Positions 12,462 through 17,056 of a stretch of DNA of 17,056 nt are shown here, piece by piece. The first letter of the stretch is position 1. Every line of letters begins with the position of its first letter. A program made the translations under genes and the position numbers. The DNA comes from Deltaproteobacteria bacterium (GTDB lineage Bacteria; Desulfobacterota; Binatia; UBA9968): the NCBI GenBank assembly GCA_016183145.1, contig JACPFE010000095.1:1-17056 (forward strand), in the 5' to 3' direction. Under the pieces are notes generated by a model. It was given only the letters and a program-made list of their open reading frames with translations. It made no database searches and was not told where the DNA came from.

Positions 12462-13211
12462 TCAGTCTCTAGAAGTCTGGGCGCGTAAAGAGTCCATCAG
12501 CCTTCCGTAGCCGGACTGACAGTCCATGATCTTTATGGCGCGCAGTGCGCCCCAGACCATGGCAGCGGCGGCGGCAACGACCGGCTTGCCGGTATCGGCT
12601 TCGAGAGCAGCGATAATGTCTACCGTCGGCCATCGGGGGCAGGCGATGTAAATGGCATCGGCGTCTGGGTTTGCCGATACTGCCCGCTTGGCTAGCGTGA
12701 ATGCGGCCTCGGCCGACTGATTGGCAAAATCGATATTTTTAATCAGGCCCAATCCCTGTGCAGCCAGAACGTGAAAACCGGACGCTTCGAGAAAACTCCG
12801 TATGTCCTGGTTGCGCGCTTCGGCAAACGGGCTCACGGCAACGACCGAACGGGCGCCGAAGAGGCGCAGGGCCTCCACCACGACGCCATTGGCCGTGACC
12901 ACCGGCAGCCCGGTTTCGCGGCGCAGAAGTTCCGCCAGCTCGGCGTCGCCTCCGGTCCCGCGCGAGAGCGCGACGGGCGCGCCGCCGCAAACGATCACGT
13001 CCACCTGTTCATTAGCCAACCGCTTGCCGGCATCGACCATGCGCTCGAAAGCGGATGCGGCCTGTTCCGCGCCTAAAATTTGAATCGGCTCACTGATGGT
13101 CAGTCCGACGTGGAGAACACCTTCAGGCAACAGTTTGCGGAACTCCTCGGCCGATGTGTCCAAAATTGCCGGCGCTATATGGCCGATCCGGCCGCGCCAC
13201 CCGTAACGCAT
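12462..13211 (-). CDS. Asp/Glu racemase superfamily protein, arylmalonate decarboxylase/maleate isomerase-like
   Basis: This 249-aa protein has the two-lobed Asp/Glu racemase fold of arylmalonate decarboxylase (AMDase) and maleate isomerase. From memory of the Bordetella AMDase sequence it aligns with a constant offset of +3: Cys191 in IYIACPRWPTVDII corresponds to the catalytic Cys188, and Gly77 in VCGGAPVALSRG to Gly74, where racemases carry their second Cys. YGRLMDSL at 235-242 matches the AMDase C-terminus (YGRLFDES). It is thus a one-cysteine, AMDase-type protein. However, the AMDase oxyanion-hole residues Thr75, Ser76 and Tyr126 are here Ala78, Pro79 and Phe129, so the known decarboxylation is doubtful and a different substrate is likely. 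AGAGG lies about 7 bp before ATG 13211, supporting the start. It is downstream of the substrate-binding protein gene on the same strand, separated by a hairpin repeat. Confidence 0.85.
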   Translation of the reverse strand: MRYGWRGRIGHIAPAILDTSAEEFRKLLPEGVLHVGLTISEPIQILGAEQAASAFERMVDAGKRLANEQVDVIVCGGAPVALSRGTGGDAELAELLRRETGLPVVTANGVVVEALRLFGARSVVAVSPFAEARNQDIRSFLEASGFHVLAAQGLGLIKNIDFANQSAEAAFTLAKRAVSANPDADAIYIACPRWPTVDIIAALEADTGKPVVAAAAAMVWGALRAIKIMDCQSGYGRLMDSLRAQTSRD

Positions 13212-13253
13212 GATTCGACCTCTCAGACTAGCGGGCTCCTGAAAAACTCTGTC

Positions 13254-13341
13254 GGAATCCTTCGACGGCGCTCAGGACGAACGGAGGGGACTTGATATCA
13301 TCGAGAATTTTCCGTTCATGCTGAGGTTCTCGAAGCATTCC
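13254..13341. repeat. Large inverted repeat between the racemase-like and binding-protein genes
   Basis: The left arm 13254-13284 (GGAATCCTTCGACGGCGCTC, ending GACGAACGG) and the right arm 13312-13341 (CCGTTCATGCTGAGGTTCTC, ending GAAGCATTCC) are near-complements over about 30 bp. It shares vocabulary with the element at 11-96. As an intercistronic hairpin it could lower expression of the downstream gene or mark the end of the upstream one. Confidence 0.8.
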
Positions 13342-13362
13342 TAAACTCTATTCAGCAACCTA

Positions 13363-14412
13363 CTACCGATTGAGCGCGTTGATGAAGCCGCTTTTCTCCA
13401 ATTCTCGAAGAATGCTATCGTCAAAAAACTTTCGCGGATCCTGGCCTTTGGCTTTGGGATTGACCTCGGCCAATTCTTCCAGGACGGTGCGAAAGGCTTC
13501 TGCCGTTGGGAAAGGGAGTTGTTTCAGATACTTGGTCACGGACACGTCGTAGGTGCCGTCCAAGATTTCCTTGTCTTTGGTGCGTAGATACTTCGTCATC
13601 ACGTCGAGGGCAAACGCCTTGTCCTTCTTTATGCGCGCGATCGCCTCGAGAATTGCCTTGACATAGTTCGTCACCAGTGCGCGTCGCTGCTGCACGTAGC
13701 TGCGCCGCACGGTGATTCCCGTGGAAGCATAGGGCATCCCCAGCGAAGCGATATCCAGCATTTCCCGATATCCTTCGCGCTTTGCTTGTATGATCGAAGG
13801 ATAGGAAAGAATGGCTGCCTGAATCCGCCCCCCGCGCAGCGCCCCCAGTATCGAAGGCATGGCGCCGATCTGTACGATGGAAACATCCTTTACGGGCTCA
13901 AGCCCAAAGTGCTGGATCGCAATCCGCGCCCCAGTGTCGATCGAAGTGCCGAAACGGCTGATGCCTACTGATTTACCGCGGAGATCTTCGGGCTTTTGTA
14001 TGCTGGGCACAACCATGAGGCTGGTTACCAATCGTTCAATCGTCGTCCCAAGAGCAACAACGTCGGCACCACCCACGGCCGCGGACGTGGTGGTGCTGCC
14101 AGCGATGGCGAGAAACTCCAACTCGCCGGCAATCAGCGCGTTCATTCCCTCGTTGCCACTCGGCATCGAGATCACCTCCATGTCCATGCCGTATTTCTTG
14201 AAATACCCTCCCTCGCGGGCCGCCCACAGGGGCGTCATATTTCCTGAGATCGAAGTGTAACCAGCTCTGAGCGGCCGCCCTTCCTGAGCAGACGCGGACG
14301 CGGCGGCCAGGAAAACGGCCAACAAAAATAGATTGGTGACCAGCCGCGGAAAACCGTTGAACGGATTTCTCGCGCTCGCCGCTGTCTGGTAAATCGGATA
14401 CAACGCTGTCAT
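13363..14412 (-). CDS. ABC transporter substrate-binding protein, NMT1/SsuA-like (orphan)
   Basis: This 349-aa secreted protein belongs to the NMT1/THI5-SsuA/TauA group. An N-terminal signal has a long leader, a hydrophobic run TNLFLLAVFLAAAS (26-39) and a cleavage site after about Ala42 (ASA-QEG). The mature part starts with RAGYTSISGNMTPLWAARE (family: '.vgy....g...plw.a.e.Gyf.kyGldve'), continues with EGGYFKKYGMDMEVI, NALIAGELEFL, KPEDLRGKSVGISRFGTSID and ALRGGRIQAAILS. It should bind a small organic molecule outside the cytoplasmic membrane for an ABC importer. No permease or ATPase gene is in the window, so it is an orphan or works with a distant transporter. AGGAGG (14421-14426) with 8-base spacing firmly sets ATG 14412. 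It is divergent from the hydrolase at 14561, sharing a 148-bp control region. Confidence 0.92.
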   Translation of the reverse strand: MTALYPIYQTAASARNPFNGFPRLVTNLFLLAVFLAAASASAQEGRPLRAGYTSISGNMTPLWAAREGGYFKKYGMDMEVISMPSGNEGMNALIAGELEFLAIAGSTTTSAAVGGADVVALGTTIERLVTSLMVVPSIQKPEDLRGKSVGISRFGTSIDTGARIAIQHFGLEPVKDVSIVQIGAMPSILGALRGGRIQAAILSYPSIIQAKREGYREMLDIASLGMPYASTGITVRRSYVQQRRALVTNYVKAILEAIARIKKDKAFALDVMTKYLRTKDKEILDGTYDVSVTKYLKQLPFPTAEAFRTVLEELAEVNPKAKGQDPRKFFDDSILRELEKSGFINALNR

Positions 14413-14547
14413 GAAAAAGGCCTCCTGTATCTTGAGGACGACTCCCCTCGTTCAATTCAATTACTTACTCTAAATCGTGCGGGACTGCCAGCCGTTCAAG
14501 TCGTTGACAGAATCACGCGAACAGATTAGGGACGATGTTTGTTGTCG

Positions 14548-14553
14548 AGGAGG
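14548..14553 (+). promoter_or_regulatory. Ribosome-binding site deciding the second hydrolase start
   Basis: AGGAGG seven bases before ATG 14561. It lies inside an open frame that runs from 14477 and so argues against the longer product. Confidence 0.85.
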
Positions 14554-14560
14554 AGAGAAT

Positions 14561-15274
14561 ATGACCCAAATGGTATTCATCCATGGGCCCGGGGCCGGAG
14601 GATGCGCCGAATCGTTTGTTCATCAGCTGAAACATTATCCGGGCAGCCTCGCGCCGACGTTGCCCGGCCATCTGGAGGGAAAACCCTGTGCCAACGTGGA
14701 GCGCTATGCGGAATGGTTGAGAGGATGGTTATGGTCCAAAGGGAAACGGCAGGACTTGGTGCTGGTCGGTTTCACCCTGGGAGCTTGCATCGCGCTCCGG
14801 TACGGCTTGGACTATCCGGAGGAGGTCAAGGCGCTGGTGTTGATGACCGTGGCGATGCGGCCTAAGGAGCGGCCACGCGGCGCGCTGGAGCTACGGCTCA
14901 AGGCCGCGGAGGACGCCGAGAATTATCAAAAGTGGCTCGACCTCATGCGCCACAACATGATGTTTATCGAGCCGGAACTGCGCGAGCGTCTCGTCGAGTG
15001 CCATCGCAAGGTGGGGCCGATGAGCCAACACCATGATTTCACCGTGATCGACCGGTTCGATGTTCGAGACCGTATCACGACGCTGAAACCTGCGTTGCTT
15101 CTGATACGGGGGGCGGACGACCCCGCTTCGCCGCCGGAGTATGAAATGGAAATTCATCGCGCCGTGCCCGGCTCGCAGTACTTAAAGCTCAGCCACGCCG
15201 GTCACTTTCCGATGGCGGAGAAACCGGAGGAATTTAATCGGGCCATCGACGAGTTCCTGGCAACGCACGCGTGA
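14561..15274 (+). CDS. Alpha/beta hydrolase with Thr at the nucleophile position
   Basis: This 237-aa alpha/beta-hydrolase-fold protein opens with MTQMVFIHGPGAGGCAESF (strand 3 and the HG oxyanion loop). Its nucleophile elbow is LVLVGFTLGACIALRYG: the usual G-x-Ser-x-G reads Gly70-Phe-Thr72-Leu-Gly74. The codon is ACC, so a Ser would need a single base change. The acid (Asp186 or Asp187 in RGADDPAS) and His215 (SHAGHFPMAEKP) are conserved. Either Thr acts as nucleophile, or the protein works by another mechanism or is non-catalytic; a sequencing error is also possible. The start at ATG 14561 is fixed by the strong Shine-Dalgarno at 14548-14553. It is transcribed divergently from the substrate-binding protein gene, and an intergenic inverted repeat follows it. 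No signal peptide is present, so it should be cytoplasmic. Confidence 0.88.
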   Translation: MTQMVFIHGPGAGGCAESFVHQLKHYPGSLAPTLPGHLEGKPCANVERYAEWLRGWLWSKGKRQDLVLVGFTLGACIALRYGLDYPEEVKALVLMTVAMRPKERPRGALELRLKAAEDAENYQKWLDLMRHNMMFIEPELRERLVECHRKVGPMSQHHDFTVIDRFDVRDRITTLKPALLLIRGADDPASPPEYEMEIHRAVPGSQYLKLSHAGHFPMAEKPEEFNRAIDEFLATHA

Positions 15275-15310
15275 ATCCCGCGTGCAGGTGAAGATTAGGG
15301 ATTCGGAGAT

Positions 15311-15399
15311 TTCACCGCGGAGGCACGGAGGACGCGGAGTTAAGAATTCTTGATTTAGAAATACTCCGAACTCTGCGAACTCGGTGTCTCTGTGGTGAG
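15311..15399. repeat. Inverted repeat, 'CACCGCGGAG / CTCTGTGGTG' family, copy 2
   Basis: The left arm TTCACCGCGGAGGCACGGAG and the right arm CTCTGCGAACTCGGTGTCTC then TGTGGTGAG fold back on each other around an AT-rich centre, as in 361-448. It sits between the convergent ends of the hydrolase (+) and the PrpD-like gene (-), where it could act as a shared 3' structure. Confidence 0.8.
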
Positions 15400-15463
15400 T
15401 TCTCCTTTTCTGCGTTGTTTGCGGTTAATTGTTTTCTTTGGTCGCGACTTTGCCGCGCTGGGG

Positions 15464-16843
15464 TCATGCGGATAAATTCGGCGCTACAGTTAATGCAATC
15501 AATTCGCTGACGCGCTCGACTTCGTCCAGACGGCGCAGGCAGGCCAGGAGATCGTCAATTTGTTTCTTCGGCAGCAGCGGCTCCGCCAGCGGGCGAAATT
15601 TCCGCTCCTGTTCCTCCACGGTCATCAGCCGTTTGAAATGGCCGAGGTGGTAGGCAACTCTGGTCGAGAGCACCTTTCCCGATTTCATCTCGATGTCCAC
15701 AATGTTCAAGGGAACTTCCGGCCACGCGGCAACCGGTTCTTCACCGATCCGCACTTTGATTTTTTGCATGAGCGTCCGCACGTCGGGCCGCTTGTAGTAC
15801 ATCTGGTCGTAATGGCGTATCTCTACACTACCTTCCATCAGCGCGACGGCCATCACGAAGGGCAGACTGTGATCGGCGCTCTCCCTGGTTTCCGGCCGCC
15901 AATTCGCTTCTCCCGAACCCATGACCTCGTAACCGGCGGGAAAAGTCTGCAGACGAATTTCTTTGATCGCATCGATATCCGAGATTTGGGATCGCAAGTT
16001 GAGAATCGCCTCGATCGCGCTCTGTGAAAAATACCCCGCGGGAAACGCTTTCACCCGAGCTTTCATGATGCGGTAAGCATCGGCGGAATCCGCGAACGGC
16101 CTGATCTCGAAGCGGATCCCCGTGCTATTGAAAAATCCGGCGTTGCCTTCGAATACTTCTTCCGGTCCTGTCATCCCTTTGCCGGCCAGCATCGCGCAAA
16201 AGACGGCGTTTCTCGAGGCGTTGGCCAAGGCGCAACCCTTCCAATGGGAAATCTGCCCTCTTCTAATTTGCTCGAGGCTGATATGCGACGTTACCGCCAG
16301 GCTGATCGCATTCGCCATCTGCTCCCTGGTAAGGCCGAAGAGTTTCGCCGCTGCCACGGCGGCCGCGATGACGCCGTAGGTGGACTGATCCCAAATACCC
16401 CCTCGCTCATTCGCTCCGGCGTCGATGAGTCCGCAAAATACTTCGTATCCCAAGACCATCCCGAGGATGACGTCTTTGCCGCCGCCGTTTTTTGCGTCCA
16501 CAACGGCGAGAACCAGGGCGAGGAGGTCGCTTGGATGGCAGGTCGGCGAACCAGCGTAGGTGTCGTTGAAATCGAGGTAGCGGATCATCACGCCGTTGGC
16601 GAAAGCCGCGAGGTCAGGCGAGGTTTTTTGGCCGCTGATTAAGACGGTGGACGGGATGGCCGAAGTAATTTCAGACGCGGCGGCTCGCGCGATCTTGGCT
16701 GGCGGGCTTTCGGCTCCCCCGAGCGCGCACCCCACGGTATCCAGGACAATGTGCTTGGTTCGGCGTATCACTTCCTGCGGCAGGTCGCGATACGACAACT
16801 TCAGCGCATAGTCGCAAAGATGATTGAGGATTCGGTCGGCCAT
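15464..16843 (-). CDS. MmgE/PrpD family protein
   Basis: This 459-aa cytoplasmic protein has the full length of the MmgE/PrpD family (2-methylcitrate dehydratase, cis-aconitate decarboxylase, iminodisuccinate epimerase and others). Landmarks: RRTKHIVLDTVGCALGG near residues 27-43; the active-site segment MIRYLDFNDTYAGSPTCHPS at 86-105 with Asp91/Asp94 and His103; HWKGCALANASRNAVFCAML in the middle; KAFPAGYFSQSAIEA, where most members have a His before the 'aI.A'; and DHSLPFVMAVALMEG. The substrate cannot be chosen from sequence; family members act on tricarboxylates or other small polycarboxylates. The start at ATG 16843 is preceded by GGAG with 6-base spacing. Its neighbours (substrate-binding protein, racemase/AMDase-like protein, hydrolase) hint at a carboxylate-metabolism setting. 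It runs convergently toward the hydrolase gene. Confidence 0.93.
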   Translation of the reverse strand: MADRILNHLCDYALKLSYRDLPQEVIRRTKHIVLDTVGCALGGAESPPAKIARAAASEITSAIPSTVLISGQKTSPDLAAFANGVMIRYLDFNDTYAGSPTCHPSDLLALVLAVVDAKNGGGKDVILGMVLGYEVFCGLIDAGANERGGIWDQSTYGVIAAAVAAAKLFGLTREQMANAISLAVTSHISLEQIRRGQISHWKGCALANASRNAVFCAMLAGKGMTGPEEVFEGNAGFFNSTGIRFEIRPFADSADAYRIMKARVKAFPAGYFSQSAIEAILNLRSQISDIDAIKEIRLQTFPAGYEVMGSGEANWRPETRESADHSLPFVMAVALMEGSVEIRHYDQMYYKRPDVRTLMQKIKVRIGEEPVAAWPEVPLNIVDIEMKSGKVLSTRVAYHLGHFKRLMTVEEQERKFRPLAEPLLPKKQIDDLLACLRRLDEVERVSELIALTVAPNLSA

Positions 16844-16883
16844 GTTTTACTCCGCCGAAGCTTTGCCCGACGCAATAAGCGGC

Positions 16884-16911
16884 GTTCAAAGTTCAAGGTT
16901 CAATGTTCAAC
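16884..16911. repeat. Four tandem GTTCAAN heptamers
   Basis: GTTCAAA, GTTCAAG, GTTCAAT and GTTCAAC follow one another without a gap (28 bp), about 40 bp upstream of the PrpD-like start codon. The perfect 7-bp phase could serve a regulator, but similar GTTCAA runs occur as plain intergenic repeats in many genomes. Confidence 0.75.
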
Positions 16912-16983
16912 GTAAACGCGAGCATTACATAACTCGACCAGCGGGCCACCGCAAGGGCGCCTGGGTCCCCAACGTTCATTCTG

Positions 16984-17010
16984 GTTCCAAGCGTTCCAGA
17001 CGTTCCAGTC
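16984..17010. repeat. Three tandem GTTCCANNC nonamers
   Basis: GTTCCAAGC, GTTCCAGAC and GTTCCAGTC are perfectly phased at 9 bp, with a diverged fourth unit (GTTGAAGAG) after them. It lies in the gene-free tail of the window (16844-17056), which holds no supported gene. Confidence 0.7.
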
Positions 17011-17056
17011 GTTGAAGAGAATCGGGAGGGGCGAAGAGACCGAGTTGACGGCTTTT

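Noticed and set aside
16884..17010. CRISPR-like array
   Set aside because: Units are 7 and 9 bp with no spacers, far from CRISPR repeat-spacer geometry, and no cas genes are present.

Overview
The window is a stretch of GC-rich bacterial chromosome (base composition judged by eye, not computed), with about sixteen intact-looking protein genes. No rRNA, tRNA, CRISPR array or transposase was found. The mix suggests an uncultivated soil or sediment bacterium: several dispersed families of intergenic inverted repeats, a ComD/ComE-like thiamine-diphosphate enzyme pair, an orphan SsuA/NMT1-type binding protein, a MmgE/PrpD protein and alpha/beta hydrolases. A lineage such as Binatia-like 'Deltaproteobacteria', Methylomirabilota or Rokubacteria would fit. 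This placement is inference from gene content, not from a marker gene.

Layout. Positions 1-1334 are mostly non-coding: inverted repeats plus what looks like the N-terminal stump of a peroxiredoxin gene (197-304). Positions 1335-3745 (+) hold a small conserved-looking protein, a DOPA-dioxygenase-family protein, a DUF2007 plus zinc-ribbon protein with an apparent internal deletion, and an MFS transporter. Positions 4044-7667 (+) hold a probable two-gene operon, a SWIM zinc-finger SNF2-family ATPase followed by an ATP-dependent RNA ligase. Positions 7875-8997 (-) encode the two subunits of a ComDE-like ThDP enzyme, divergent from an alpha/beta hydrolase (9224-10030, +) that ends near a good Rho-independent terminator.

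Positions 10245-12384 form an accessory patch: a small helical protein plus a minimal nucleotidyltransferase (+), then on the minus strand an RHH antitoxin / MazF toxin pair and a protein resembling phage-encoded hypotheticals. Positions 12462-16843 look like a small-carboxylate metabolic neighbourhood: an Asp/Glu-racemase/arylmalonate-decarboxylase superfamily protein, an orphan ABC substrate-binding protein, a divergently transcribed alpha/beta hydrolase with Thr at the nucleophile position, and a MmgE/PrpD protein. The window ends in short tandem repeats.

The observations most worth following are the SNF2-RNA ligase pair with its duplicated C-terminal helix, the nucleotidyltransferase cassette, and two enzymes whose folds are recognisable but whose catalytic residues are changed. 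No complete novel system can be claimed from the sequence alone.
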